Origin: Streptomyces sp. MJM8645
Lineage (GTDB): Bacteria > Actinomycetota > Actinomycetes > Streptomycetales > Streptomycetaceae
NCBI RefSeq assembly: GCF_001625365.1
Contig: NZ_LJJF01000001.1
Span: 1,364,001 to 1,428,000, forward strand
Reading direction: 5' to 3'
Length of the DNA stretch: 64,000 nt
This document shows positions 45,621-58,006 of this stretch, piece after piece. The notes under the pieces are model-generated. The model saw only the letters and a list, made by a program, of their open reading frames with translations. It was not told the DNA's origin and searched no databases. Every line of letters begins with the position of its first letter. Position 1 is the stretch's first letter. A program made the translations under genes and the position numbers.

Positions 45621-46801
45621 CGGATGATCAGGTTGTCGAGGTAGCCCTGCACGTTGCGGCGGGTCTCGGAGACGTGGTCACCGCCGAACTTCTCGCTCAC
45701 CGCGTCGGCCAGCACCAACGCGACCATCGCCTCGGCGACGATCCCGGCGGCCGGCACGGCACAGACGTCCGAGCGCTGGTGGTGCGCCTTGGCCGGCTCG
45801 CCGGTGCGCACGTCCAGGGTCTGCAGCGCCCGCGGCACGGTGGCGATCGGCTTCATGGCGGCACGCACCCGCAGCACCTCGCCGGTGGTCAGGCCGCCCT
45901 CGGTGCCGCCGGAGCGGCCGGAGGTGCGCTTGACGCCCTCGGGGGTCGGGACGATCTCGTCGTGCGCCTGCGAGCCGGGCACCCGGGCCAGCTCGAAGCC
46001 GTCGCCGACCTCGACGCCCTTGATCGCCTGGATGCCCATCAGCGCGGCGGCCAGCCGGGCGTCCAGCCGGCGGTCCCAGTGCACGTGCGAGCCCAGACCC
46101 ACCGGCACGCCGTACGCGAGCACCTCGACCACGCCGCCGAGGGTGTCGCCGTCCTTGTGGGCCTGGTCGATCTCGGCGACCATCGCCTTCGACGCGTCGG
46201 CGTCCAGGCAGCGGACCGGGTCGGCGTCCAGCCGCGCCTCGTCCGAGGGCAGCGGCAGCACACCGGCCGGGGCCTTGGCGGCGGCCAGCTCGACCACGTG
46301 GCTGACGATCTCGATCCCGCAGGTCGCCTTCAGGTACGCGCGGGCGACGGCACCGAGCGCGACCCGGGCGGCCGTCTCACGGGCGCTGGCGCGCTCCAGG
46401 ATCGGACGGGCCTCGTCGATCGAGTACTTCTGCATGCCGGCCAGGTCGGCGTGGCCGGGGCGGGGGCGGGTGAGCGCCTCGTTGCGGGCCAGACCGGCCA
46501 GCACCTCGGGGTCGACCGGGTCGGCCGACATGACCTGCTCCCACTTCGGCCACTCGGTGTTGCCGACCATGACCGCCACCGGGCTGCCCATGGTCTCGCC
46601 GTGCCGGACGCCGCCGAGGAACGTCACCTCGTCCTGCTCGAACTTCATCCGTGCGCCGCGACCGTAACCGAGCCGGCGGCGCGCCAGCGCGTCGGCCACC
46701 ACCGCGGTGGTGACCGGTACACCGGCGGGCAGGCCCTCCAGCGTCGCGACGAGTGCGGGGCCGTGCGACTCCCCCGCCGTCAGCCAGCGCAACGTACCCA
46801 A
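45617..46801 (-). CDS. aroC: Chorismate synthase
   Basis: 394-residue AroC, the last shikimate-pathway step (needs reduced FMN). Signatures: [20 protein letters not shown] at the N-terminus, [32 protein letters not shown], and [11 protein letters not shown] in the C-terminal half. The start is a TTG at 46801: [10 protein letters not shown] aligns residue for residue with the usual M-x-x-L-R-W start, and AAGGAG lies five to six bases upstream. It heads the aroC-K-B-Q operon. Confidence 0.95.
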
Positions 46802-46977
46802 CGGAGCTCCTTCATCAGCGGACCGGCCACGGCACCTGCCGGGGCCCGCCCGGGCGTGCCTTTTCCCCTGAATCCTTTCACGTCCCGGCGGCACCCGGAG
46901 GCCCAGTCCGCGTGACGGACGGTGGTCGGTCAGTCGGCGGGACGGTGGTCGGCACGATTCCGGCCAGCCGGCCGGGC

Positions 46978-47001
46978 GGTGGCCGGCGCGATCCGGCCAC
47001 C
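46978..47001 (-). terminator. Hairpin after aroE
   Basis: Stem GGTGGCCGG (46978-46986) with CCGGCCACC (46993-47001), 6-base loop, 10 bases after the aroE stop. Confidence 0.65.
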
Positions 47002-47010
47002 GGCGCGGGC

Positions 47011-47841
47011 TCAGCCCCCGGCGAGGGCCTTCTCGCCCGCCTCGCGCATCGCCGCCAGCGGCCCCGGCGCCCGCCCGGTGAAGGCCTCGCTCTGCAGCAC
47101 CGCCTGGTGCACCAGCAGGTCCAGCCCGCCCAGGACGGTCGCCCCGCGCGCGGCGCAGGCGGCGGCCAGCGCCGTCGGCCACGGGTGGTACAGCACGTCG
47201 AACAGCGCCCCCGGCGCGGCGGGCAGCGCCCCGGCGAAGGCGTCGGTCGCACCGACCGGCGTGGTCGAGACGGTCAGCGGCCGAGCCAGCGCCTGCGCGC
47301 CGAGCTCCCAGTCGGCGGTGCGCACGGCGACGCCCAGCCGCTCGCCCAGCTCGGCCATCTCCCGGGCCCGCTCCGCGCTGCGCACGTAGACGGTCACCTC
47401 GCCGGTGCAGACCTGGGCCAGCGCCGCCAGCGCCGAGGAGGCGGTGGCCCCGGCACCCAGCACGGCCGCGGCCGGCACCTCGGTGATGCCGCGCTCGCGC
47501 AGCGCGTTCACCAGCCCGGGGACGTCGGTGTTGTCCCCGGTACGCCGCCCGTCGGCGGTGAACACCACGGTGTTCACCGCGTCCACCGCGCGCGCCGTCG
47601 CGCTGACCTCGTCCAGCAGCGGGATGATCGCCCGCTTCAGCGGCATGGTCAGCGACAGCCCGGCCCACTCGGCCTCGTCCAGCCCGGCGAGGAAGCCGGG
47701 CAGGCCGTCCTCGTCGACCTCGAAGCGGTCGTAGCGCCAGCCGTCCAGCCCGAGCGCCGCGAAGGCGGCCCGGTGCAGGTCCGGCGAGAGCGAGTGGGCG
47801 ATCGGCGAGCCGAGGACGGCGGCCCGGTGCTTGCTGGTCAA
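47011..47841 (-). CDS. aroE: Shikimate dehydrogenase
   Basis: 276-residue AroE. The substrate motif [18 protein letters not shown] and the catalytic Lys in SLTMPLKRA are intact, as is the Asp in DNTDVPG. The NADP fold has [17 protein letters not shown]. The TTG start at 47841 has GGAGG seven bases upstream; an earlier in-frame start would lie in the preceding mltG gene. Not overlapping the other aro genes; separated from aroC by about 210 bp of GC-rich sequence. Confidence 0.92.
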   Translation of the reverse strand: MTSKHRAAVLGSPIAHSLSPDLHRAAFAALGLDGWRYDRFEVDEDGLPGFLAGLDEAEWAGLSLTMPLKRAIIPLLDEVSATARAVDAVNTVVFTADGRRTGDNTDVPGLVNALRERGITEVPAAAVLGAGATASSALAALAQVCTGEVTVYVRSAERAREMAELGERLGVAVRTADWELGAQALARPLTVSTTPVGATDAFAGALPAAPGALFDVLYHPWPTALAAACAARGATVLGGLDLLVHQAVLQSEAFTGRAPGPLAAMREAGEKALAGG

Positions 47842-47875
47842 CGCTGCTCCTCCGTGAACGGCGGTGCGGTGGCGG

Positions 47876-49870
47876 CTACTTGGTGGTGCAGTGGAGACCG
47901 ACCTTGTCGAAGCCCTGGCCCGCCGCCCGGCAGTACGCCTCGACGTTGGCGGCGTGCTCCTTGTCCGTGTCGGCGAAGAGGGTGTTGGACGGGGACATCG
48001 CGATGAAGTACAGCCACTTGCCGTCCGCCGGGTTGAGCACCGCCTTGAGCGCGTCGTCGCCGGGGTTGGAGATCGGCGTCGGCGGCAGGCCCGGGTTGAT
48101 GTAGGTGTTGTACTTGTTGGACCCGTCGTTGATGTCCTTCTTGTCCAGGTCCTTGCGGCCCAGCGAGTACTGCAGCGTGGTGTCCATGCCGAGCGTGTGG
48201 CGCACGGCATCGCTCGCCAGCCGGTTCTGGATGGTCCTGGCCATCTTGGCGAAGTCGTCGACCTTGTTGCCCTCGCGCTGCAGGATGCTCGCCTCGATGA
48301 CCACCTCGTACGCGTTCTTGAGGCCGACCTTGGACGCGTCGGCGTCCAGGGTCGCGTACTTGTCGGTGGCGTTCTTCACCATCTGCTTGAGCAGGTCCTC
48401 GGGCTTCATGCCGTCGGCGATGTTGTACCGGGTCGGCCAGAGGAAGCCCTCGACGTTGCCGTTCGCGTACGCCGGCAGGCCGAGACTGCCGACCTGGGCC
48501 TTGGCGACACCCGCCGTGGTGCCCTGCGGCAGCTTCAGCTTCCCGTCGATCAGGGTGTAGATGTCGGCGGCGGTCTTGCCCTCGGGGATGACCAGCGCCG
48601 CACCGCCGGCCCCGTTGAGCAGTTCGCTCAGCGCGGTGGCGGCCGGCAGCTCCTTCTTCAGCGAGTAGAAGCCCGGCTGGATGCTCTTGCACTTCGGCTC
48701 GGCGTCGCAGGCCTTGCTGAAGGCGTCGACGCTCTTGACCACGCCGGCACTCTTCAGCGCCAGGCCGATCTGACCGCCGACCGCACCCGACTTGACCTCG
48801 ACCTGGACGGGGCTGCCGCCCTCGCCCGTGAAGTCCGGCGGCGGGCCGAAGTGGTCCTGGTAGAAGCCGTAGCCCCACCAGCCGGCCCCGCCCAGGGCGC
48901 CGACCAGCACCAGCGCGACCAGCAGGCAGGCCCCGCCGTTGCGGCGGCCGGACTTCTTGCCCTTCTCCTTGCGCTTCTTCTGCGCGTCGCGGGAGGAGTC
49001 CTCCTCGCCGAGGAAGCCCTCCTGTTCGGCGTGGCCGTCCTCGTCGCGGTACTCGGCGTCTTCGTGGTGGCCGTCCTCGTGACGGCCGTCCTCCTGGAAG
49101 CCGTCCGGGTGGCCGTCCCACTCGTCGGTCTCGGGCGCGTGCCCGCCGACCGGATCGGCGCCGGCCTCCAGCGCGGCGGCCTCGGCCTCCCAGTCGATGC
49201 CGTCCGGGCCGGGGCCACTGACGGGCGCGGCCGGCTCGGGTTCCGGCGCCGCGCGACGCCGCCGCCCGGGCTGCGCGCCCTGCTGCGGGATGCCCGGCTG
49301 CTGCTGCGCACCGGGCTGCTGAGGCTGCTGGGGTTGGTGGGGCTGCTGGGCCTGCTGCGGGGACATCCCCTGCTGCTGCGCCATGCCCGGTTGCTGCTGA
49401 CCGTCCGGGAACCCCTGCTGCTGGTACCCCTGCTGGGGCAGCTGCTGCTGGTACCCCTGCGGCGCCATCTGCTGCTGCTGTTGCTGTTGCTGCTGCGGGT
49501 ACCCCTGCTGCGGCATCTGCTGCTGCGGGTAGCCCTGCTGCTGCATCTGCTGCTGGGGCACCTGCTGCTGCGGGTACTGCTGCTGCCCGCCCGGGAACCC
49601 CTGCTGCTGATACCCCTGCGGGTACCCCTGCTGCGGCATCTGCTGCATCTGCTGCTGCGGATACCCCTGCTGCTGCACGTCTCCGTACGGCTGCTGGACC
49701 GGCTCGCCCTGCTGCTGGGGATACTGCTGGACCGGCTCGCCCTGCTGGGGATACTGCTGCCACTGGCCGTCCTGCTGGCCGGGGACCGGCTGCTGGCCGC
49801 CGTACCCGGGGTCACCGGGGTGCCACGGCTCAGAGCCCTGGGGGCCGTAGCCCCGACCCAGATCGGTCAT
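47876..49870 (-). CDS. mltG: MltG endolytic transglycosylase with Gln-rich tail
   Basis: 664-residue septal/elongation-type lytic transglycosylase. Residues 25-200 are Gln/Pro/Gly/Tyr-rich repeats with a run of nine Gln at 126-134. An acidic stretch (about 205-290) and a Lys/Arg cluster precede a single transmembrane helix (312-335). The extracellular MltG (YceG-like) domain has the catalytic-region VIEASILQREGNKVDDFAKM, then NRLASD and YNTYINPGLPPTPISNPG. Q stands where the E. coli protein has the first Glu of E-K-E; the second Glu is kept. ATG at 49870. Directly upstream of aroE. Confidence 0.92.
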   Translation of the reverse strand: MTDLGRGYGPQGSEPWHPGDPGYGGQQPVPGQQDGQWQQYPQQGEPVQQYPQQQGEPVQQPYGDVQQQGYPQQQMQQMPQQGYPQGYQQQGFPGGQQQYPQQQVPQQQMQQQGYPQQQMPQQGYPQQQQQQQQQMAPQGYQQQLPQQGYQQQGFPDGQQQPGMAQQQGMSPQQAQQPHQPQQPQQPGAQQQPGIPQQGAQPGRRRRAAPEPEPAAPVSGPGPDGIDWEAEAAALEAGADPVGGHAPETDEWDGHPDGFQEDGRHEDGHHEDAEYRDEDGHAEQEGFLGEEDSSRDAQKKRKEKGKKSGRRNGGACLLVALVLVGALGGAGWWGYGFYQDHFGPPPDFTGEGGSPVQVEVKSGAVGGQIGLALKSAGVVKSVDAFSKACDAEPKCKSIQPGFYSLKKELPAATALSELLNGAGGAALVIPEGKTAADIYTLIDGKLKLPQGTTAGVAKAQVGSLGLPAYANGNVEGFLWPTRYNIADGMKPEDLLKQMVKNATDKYATLDADASKVGLKNAYEVVIEASILQREGNKVDDFAKMARTIQNRLASDAVRHTLGMDTTLQYSLGRKDLDKKDINDGSNKYNTYINPGLPPTPISNPGDDALKAVLNPADGKWLYFIAMSPSNTLFADTDKEHAANVEAYCRAAGQGFDKVGLHCTTK
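49280..49790. repeat. CTG/CAG-rich degenerate repeat within mltG
   Basis: Coding repeat made largely of CTG, TTG and CCC codon units on the plus strand (Gln and Gly/Pro on the minus). Codon purity is high in places, e.g. 49460-49495. Prone to length change by slippage. Confidence 0.6.
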
Positions 49871-50033
49871 TGATCCCCTTAACCGACGAAGACGGCCGGA
49901 GGATCGGACCGGCCGTCCGGGACGCGGTCCCGGCTGATTCTCGAACCGGCGTGCTAGCGCAGCGCCTGGGAGGAGACGTTACCGTACCGCACACGTGCCC
50001 CCGGCAGGGCGGACGTGCCGTCAGTGTCCGACC

Positions 50034-51296
50034 TCACCAGCCCGCGCTCGGCTCGGGCTCCGGCGCCGCCGGCCCGGAGTCGGGGGCCGACCCACCGGCC
50101 GAAGCCGACGACGAGGCCGAGGCGCCGGGCTTCGCCGACGCCCGGTTCGCGTTGAACTCGGCGACGTTGCGCTGCTGCACGTCGAAGCTGTCGGTGAAGC
50201 GGGTGTCCCCCGGTTTCACGGTGACGAAGTAGAGCCAGTCCCCCTGCGCCGGGTCCAGCGCCGCCGTGATCGCCTGCCGCCCCGGGTTGGAGATCGGCGT
50301 GGGCGGCAGCCCCGGGTGCAGGTAGGTGTTGTACGGGGAGTCGAGCCGGGTGTCGGTGACGGTGGTGTTCAGGGTCGACCGGCCGAGCGCGTAGTTGATC
50401 GTGGAGTCGAGCTGCAGCGGCATGCCCTTGGCCAGCCGGTTGTAGATGACCCGCGCCACCTTGCCCATGTCCTCGTTGTTGTCGGCCTCGCCCTGGACCA
50501 TGCTGGCCACGGTGACCAGCCCGTACAGGCTCTGGCCGAGGTTCTGCGCGACGACGTTCGCGTCGTCCCGGCTGAACTCCTTGCCGGCCCGCTCCACCAT
50601 CTGTTTCAGCAGGTCGATCGCGGTGGTCCCGTCGGTGACGCTGTACGTCGCGGGGAAGAGGTAGCCCTCGGGGCTGCCCTTGGCGAAGTCCGGCAGGCCC
50701 AGTTCGGCGCCCTGTTCCTGGGCGGTGCGCTGGGTGGTGCCCTCCGGCAGACGCAGCTTGCGGTCGATGGCCACGTAGATCTGGTAGCCGCGCCAGCCCT
50801 CGGGGATGGTCAGGCCGTTGGCGTTGGCCGGGTCGATCAGCACGGTCAGCGCGGCCACGGCCGACATCCGCTGCTTCAGGGTGTAGGTGCCGGGCTGGAT
50901 CCGCCCGGCGGCCGCGGCGCTGCCCTTGGCCGCCCGGGTGAAGGCGAGCGAGCTGGCCACCACCCCGTTGCGGACCAGGGCGGACGCGATCTGGGACAGG
51001 CCCGCGCCCTCCGGCACCGAGACCTGGACGCTGCCGGTGCCCTGCCCGTCGTAGTCGGCGGCGGCCGGGGGTTTGCGCTGTCCCTGGAGCCAGGTGTACC
51101 CGGCAAGGCCCGCCCCGCCGAACACCGCGACCAGGGCGAGCGCGGTGAGCGCGCAGGCCAGTCCGTTACGCCGTCGGTGCGGATCGGGCGCATCGGAGCG
51201 CATGCGGGGCGCGCCCGGGGGCCGGCCCTCCGGTTCCAGCACCGGCGCACCCAGGTGCCCGGGCGTGAGCCCCGGGTGGAAGTCCTGGTCGGTCAT
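50034..51296 (-). CDS. Second MltG-like transglycosylase
   Basis: 420-residue paralogue of the neighbouring MltG. One transmembrane helix at about 44-66 (LACALTALALVAVFGGAGLA) follows a short basic tail; there is no Gln-rich region. The MltG domain shows TVASMVQGEADNNEDMGKVA with the Glu kept, NRLAKGMPLQLD, and YNTYLHPGLPPTPISNPG, nearly identical to the same segment of the first copy. A Ser/Ala/Pro tail ends it. ATG at 51296, with GAGGGGA eight bases upstream. Tandem duplication is the simplest reading. Confidence 0.88.
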   Translation of the reverse strand: MTDQDFHPGLTPGHLGAPVLEPEGRPPGAPRMRSDAPDPHRRRNGLACALTALALVAVFGGAGLAGYTWLQGQRKPPAAADYDGQGTGSVQVSVPEGAGLSQIASALVRNGVVASSLAFTRAAKGSAAAAGRIQPGTYTLKQRMSAVAALTVLIDPANANGLTIPEGWRGYQIYVAIDRKLRLPEGTTQRTAQEQGAELGLPDFAKGSPEGYLFPATYSVTDGTTAIDLLKQMVERAGKEFSRDDANVVAQNLGQSLYGLVTVASMVQGEADNNEDMGKVARVIYNRLAKGMPLQLDSTINYALGRSTLNTTVTDTRLDSPYNTYLHPGLPPTPISNPGRQAITAALDPAQGDWLYFVTVKPGDTRFTDSFDVQQRNVAEFNANRASAKPGASASSSASAGGSAPDSGPAAPEPEPSAGW

Positions 51297-51332
51297 GGCT
51301 CGCGTCCCCTCGGCAGTGCCGAAACGTTCGAA

Positions 51333-51366
51333 AGGGGTCCGTGCGGACGCGTCCGCACGGACCCCT
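51333..51366. terminator. 34-bp perfect palindrome between ruvX and mltG2
   Basis: AGGGGTCCGTGCGGACG followed by its exact reverse complement (51333-51366), with no loop. It lies 25 bases past the ruvX stop and about 37 bases before the MltG-like ATG. It may end the alaS-ruvX unit or serve as a regulatory site. Confidence 0.65.
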
Positions 51367-51390
51367 CGACGGGACGTTAGATCAGGCCGG

Positions 51391-51878
51391 TCAGCCGACC
51401 GCCTCGACGCTCTCACCGGGCGGGTTCCCGCTCACCCGTTCGGACTCAAGGGCGGTCTGCAGGATCACCACCGCGGCGGCCTGGTCGACCACCGAGCGGC
51501 CCTTCTTCGCCTTGACACCCGAGGCGCGCAGCCCATGGGTGGCGGTGACGGTCGACATCCGCTCGTCGACCAGCCGGACCGGCACCGGGTACAGCCGGTT
51601 GGCCAGCCGCGTCGCGTACGCGCGGACCTTCTCCGCCGCCGGGCCCTCCTTGCCGCTCAGCGAGCGGGGCAGCCCGACGATCACCTCCACCGCGTCGTAC
51701 TCCTCGACGATGGCGGCGATCCTGGCCTGCGACTTCACCCCGGCCGGAACGGTCTCCACGGGCGTGGCGAGCACCCCGTCGGGGTCGCAGGACGCGACCC
51801 CGATCCGGGCGTCACCGACGTCGACGGCGATCCGCCGCCCCCGCCGGAAGGGCCGCTCCACCTGAGGCTCCTCGACCA

Positions 51879-51879
<1 letters not shown>
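51391..51879 (-). CDS. ruvX: YqgF/RuvX-type Holliday junction resolvase homologue
   Basis: 162-residue RNase H-fold protein. IAVDVGDARIGVASCDPDG holds the first Asp, VIVGLPRSLSGKEGP the middle motif and VRLVDERMSTVTA the D-E-R-x-(S/T)-T motif, followed by VVDQAAAVVILQ with the last Asp. Implicated in pre-16S rRNA 5' processing and DNA repair in other bacteria. Its ATG overlaps the alaS stop (TGATG), so it is translationally coupled. Confidence 0.93.
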
Positions 51880-54547
<2,668 letters not shown>

Positions 54548-54548
<1 letters not shown>

Positions 54549-54991
54549 TATTGGTCCTTCCGGTTCGGGGTGCCGCCCCGCTGCGGCAGGGCGCGGCGGG
54601 GCGTTTCTTCAATGGCTCGGGTGGTGGTGCGGGCCCCACGGGACACGGGGCGGGGGCCTGACGGGGGCAGGGCGGCGGCCGGGCTGCCGGGCGCCGCCGA
54701 GATAGCTCGGTACTGCGGCTCGCCGCGCAGGACCCGTCCGGTGCTCCGGGGTTCGACGACGGCGGTGCCGTGCAGTCCGAGGTCGTCCTTCAGCTGCTCC
54801 TCGCGCTCGGCCATGCCGGCCCGCACGTCCTGGGCGAACTGCTTGGCCAGGTCGCCCAGGTGCAGCGCACCGCGCGTGGCGGTGCCGGAGAGGCTGTCCG
54901 GGGTGAGCCGGTGCACGGCCTCGTTGGCCTTGTTCATGGCCCACACGGTCGCACCGGCGCCGACCGCCATCCAGAAGACGCGTCGCACCAT
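54548..54991 (-). CDS. DUF6167 family protein
   Basis: 147-residue protein with a short N-terminal hydrophobic helix ([20 protein letters not shown]) and a Pro/Arg-rich disordered end. A central segment has [20 protein letters not shown]. Matches DUF6167, found just before alaS in streptomycetes. Function unknown; a membrane-associated partner of its DUF948 neighbour is possible. Overlaps alaS by one base. Confidence 0.78.
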
Positions 54992-54995
54992 GCCG

Positions 54996-55475
54996 TCAGC
55001 CCCTCACCGCGCGCCGGACCCGGGAGAGCAGGCCGTTCCTGGGCGCGGTCGCGGCGCGCACCTCGGCCCGGATCAGCCGGGCCAGCTCCTCGCGCTCGCC
55101 GCTCTGCGACGGCACGGACGGCTGGCCGCCCTGCTGCTTGGCGACGGCCTTGCGGACGCCGTAGCTGAAGGCCGCGACCTTCACCAGCGGCCCGCCCAGG
55201 GTGGCGGCGACGGTGGAGGAGAGCGCGTTGGCGTTGGCGGCGGCGTCCTGCACGTTGGCGGTGATCTCGTCCACCCGCTCCAGCTGCTGGTTGGCACTGC
55301 GCACGGCGGCGCCCGCGTCGCTCAGCAGCGGGACGGCCTGCTCGGTGACGGCGGAGACGAGGACGGTGGCCTCCTTCAGCACGCGCGAGAGGCGGACCAG
55401 CACCACGGCGAGCAGGGTGACCAGGACCGCCCAGAACACGGCGACGAGCAACCCGGCCAGCTCTCCCACGGACAC
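54996..55475 (-). CDS. DUF948 membrane protein
   Basis: 159-residue protein with an N-terminal transmembrane helix (LAGLLVAVFWAVLVTLLAVVLV) followed by a long helical region (LSRVLKEATVLVSAVTEQAV, QQLERVDEITANVQDAAANA), as in DUF948 proteins. Probably a rod-like membrane-anchored helix. GTG at 55475 has GAGGGAG nine bases upstream; a GTG two codons later has AAAGG and is also possible. First gene of the DUF948-DUF6167-alaS-ruvX run. Confidence 0.78.
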   Translation of the reverse strand: MSVGELAGLLVAVFWAVLVTLLAVVLVRLSRVLKEATVLVSAVTEQAVPLLSDAGAAVRSANQQLERVDEITANVQDAAANANALSSTVAATLGGPLVKVAAFSYGVRKAVAKQQGGQPSVPSQSGEREELARLIRAEVRAATAPRNGLLSRVRRAVRG

Positions 55476-55727
55476 CTTTGCGCGCTCCCTCGCCTTGCTG
55501 TTCTCCAAACGGAACCCTATCGCGCCCACGCCCGGTTTCCGGACCGGGTTATCGCCGGGCCCCGGGGTCCACCGCCGCGTCGGCCCCCGGCCGAACCGGT
55601 CGGATGTGCGAACCGCGCGCGTAACCTACCGGCCGGTCACCTCGTTCTGCCAGGCGGGCCGTCGCCCGTACGGCCCGACGAACGTCCGGGCCCCGACGGT
55701 CCGGGCCAGGAACACGGGGAGCAACGC

Positions 55728-57956
55728 TTGGCCGGCGACTGGAGAGCACAGCCCGGGGAAACCGCGGCGTGGCCGCGCGAGCCGCAGCCCGGCCGGCTGC
55801 CGGCCGAGGTGACGGGCTTCGTCGGGCGGCAGCGGGAGCTGGCCGAGCTGGCGGGCCTGCTGGCCGGCGCCCGGCTGGTGACGGTGACCGGGCCGGGCGG
55901 GGTGGGCAAGAGCCGGCTGGCCCTGCGCGCCGCCGCCCGGGCGGCCGGCGCCTTCCCGGACGGCACCTGGCTGGTCGAGGTGGCCCCGGTGCAGGACCCA
56001 CTGCGGCTCGGCCGCGCGGCGCTGGAGGCGCTGCGGCTGACCGACGACACCGCCCGCCCGCCGCTGGACGTGCTCACCGAGCGGCTGTCCGGCCGGCGCA
56101 CGCTGCTGGTGCTGGACGGCTGCGAGCACCTGGTGCAGGCCTGCGCCGACCTGGCGGACGCGCTGCTGCGGGCGCTGCCCGGCCTCCGGGTGCTGACCAC
56201 CAGCCGCGCCGCGCTGCGGGCCTCGGGCGAGCACCTGCTCACCCTGGCCCCGCTGCCGGTCGACCCGCGGCCGAGCGGTCCGAGCGGTCCGGGCGGGCTG
56301 CCGGACGCGGTGCGGCTGTTCGCCGAGCGGGCCCGGGCGGTGCTGCCCTCCTTCGCGCTGACCGAGGCCAACGCCGAGGCGGTGGGCCTGCTCTGCCGCC
56401 GTCTGGACGGCATCCCGCTGGCGGTGGAGCTGGCGGCCGGGCGGCTGCGCGCGCTGTCGGTGGAGCAGATCACCGCCCGGCTGGACGACCGGTTCCGGCT
56501 GCTCACCGGCGGCTCCCGGACGGCCCTGCCGCGGCACCGGGCGCTGCGCACCACGATCGGTTGGAGCCATGAGCTCTGCACCGTGCAGGAACGTTTACTC
56601 TGGGCCCGCCTCTCGGTCTTCGCCGGCAGTTTCGACCTGGAGGCCGCCGAGTACGTCTGCGCCGGTGACGGCCTGGAGGCCGAGGACGTGCTCGACCTGC
56701 TCGACGAACTGGTCGGCAAGTCCGTGGTGCTGCGCGAGGACAGCGCCTTCGGCGTCCGCTTCCGGCTGCTGGACACCCTGCGCGACTACGGCGGCCAGTG
56801 GCTGCGGGCCGCCGGCGAGGAGCCGCGGCTGCTGCGCCGCCACCGCGACTGGTACCTGGGCGTGGCCACCTGGGGCGAGGTCGAGTGGTTCGGCCCCCGG
56901 CAGGCCGAGACCGCCGAACGCACCGAACTCGCCCACCCCAACCTCCGCGCGGCGCTGGAGTTCTGCCTCGCCGAGCCCGGAGAGGAGCAGATCGCCCTGC
57001 TGCTGGCGGGCACCCTGTGGTTCTACTGGGTCGGCTGCGGCCACCTCGGCGAGGGGCGGCACTGGCTGGACCGCGCGCTCGCCCTGGACCGCGAGCCGAC
57101 CGAGGCCCGCGCCAAGGCCCTCTGGGCGACCGGCCACCTGGCCACCCTGCAAGGCGACCTGGAAGCGGCCCGCCCGGCCCTGGAGGAGTGCCGCCGCCAG
57201 GCCCTGGACACCGGCGACGACCGGGCGCTCGCCTACGCCGTCCACCGGCAGGCCAGCGCGGCCCTGGTCGGCGACGAGCCGGAGCGCGCCGCCGAGCTGT
57301 TCGAGGAGGCGCTCTGGCACTACCGGACCATCGGCGAGCTCAACAGCAACGTCGTGCTGGCCATGGTCGAGCTGGGCCTCGCGTACCTGTTCCAGGGGGA
57401 TCCGGAGAGCGGCGAGCTCTGGTTCGGCCAGGCCCGCGAGCTGTGCGAGGAGCACGGCGAGCAGTGGGCGTACGCGTACGTGCTGTACGCGATGGCGTAC
57501 GCGCACTGGCTGGACGGCGCCGTCCGGGCGGCCCGCGCCCTGGCCCGGGAGGGCCTGCGGCTGAACCACCTGTTCCACGACCTGCTCGGCATCGCGCTGG
57601 CGATCGACCTGCTGGCGCTGCTGGAGACCGAGCCGGGCGGCCCGGGCGCGCCGGGCGACCTGGGCGAGGCCCGGGTGCTGCAGGGCGCCGCGCACCGGAT
57701 CTGGCACACGGTCGGCCTGCCCTTCCTGGGCTCGCGGTCCTTCTTCGGCCCGCACCAGGAGTGCGCGGAGCGGGCCCGGGCGGGGCTGACCGCGCAGGAG
57801 TACGAGCGGTGCTACCAGGCCGGGGCCCGGCTCGACCTGGACGCAGCGGTCTCCCGGGCGCTGGGCGCCAGCGGGTCGACGGGCGGCCCGGAGCCCGGGT
57901 CCGGGCCCTGCTCGGTGCCGTCCGCACCGGCGCCCGCACCGGCCAGGAATAGCTGA
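55728..57956 (+). CDS. NB-ARC/TPR regulatory ATPase without DNA-binding domain
   Basis: 742-residue STAND-type protein. The P-loop VTGPGGVGKSRLALRAAARA, Walker B-like LLVLDGCEHLV, sensor-like VLTTSRAALRASGEHLL and the GIPLAVELAAGRLRAL motif make an NB-ARC module (about residues 25-310). TPR-like helical repeats fill about 380-700. Related streptomycete proteins carry a SARP domain before or a LuxR HTH after these parts; here both are missing and the end is a Pro/Ala/Ser tail. TTG start at 55728 with GGGGAG six bases upstream. The 198-bp gap upstream shows only a possible TAACCT -10. Confidence 0.82.
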   Translation: MAGDWRAQPGETAAWPREPQPGRLPAEVTGFVGRQRELAELAGLLAGARLVTVTGPGGVGKSRLALRAAARAAGAFPDGTWLVEVAPVQDPLRLGRAALEALRLTDDTARPPLDVLTERLSGRRTLLVLDGCEHLVQACADLADALLRALPGLRVLTTSRAALRASGEHLLTLAPLPVDPRPSGPSGPGGLPDAVRLFAERARAVLPSFALTEANAEAVGLLCRRLDGIPLAVELAAGRLRALSVEQITARLDDRFRLLTGGSRTALPRHRALRTTIGWSHELCTVQERLLWARLSVFAGSFDLEAAEYVCAGDGLEAEDVLDLLDELVGKSVVLREDSAFGVRFRLLDTLRDYGGQWLRAAGEEPRLLRRHRDWYLGVATWGEVEWFGPRQAETAERTELAHPNLRAALEFCLAEPGEEQIALLLAGTLWFYWVGCGHLGEGRHWLDRALALDREPTEARAKALWATGHLATLQGDLEAARPALEECRRQALDTGDDRALAYAVHRQASAALVGDEPERAAELFEEALWHYRTIGELNSNVVLAMVELGLAYLFQGDPESGELWFGQARELCEEHGEQWAYAYVLYAMAYAHWLDGAVRAARALAREGLRLNHLFHDLLGIALAIDLLALLETEPGGPGAPGDLGEARVLQGAAHRIWHTVGLPFLGSRSFFGPHQECAERARAGLTAQEYERCYQAGARLDLDAAVSRALGASGSTGGPEPGSGPCSVPSAPAPAPARNS

Positions 57957-58006
57957 AACTTGCCGATTGCTTGAGGAGGCAAGGAACCACCCGGAAGGAG
58001 CCCCCC

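Noticed and set aside
49280..49790. Possible CRISPR or minisatellite array
   Set aside because: The repeat units are codons for Gln/Pro/Gly in frame with mltG, with no spacers of constant length.
47876..51296. Possible inactivation of both MltG proteins by Gln at the first Glu of the E-K-E motif
   Set aside because: The other Glu of the motif is kept in both, and Q-x-E is, to my knowledge, usual in actinobacterial members.
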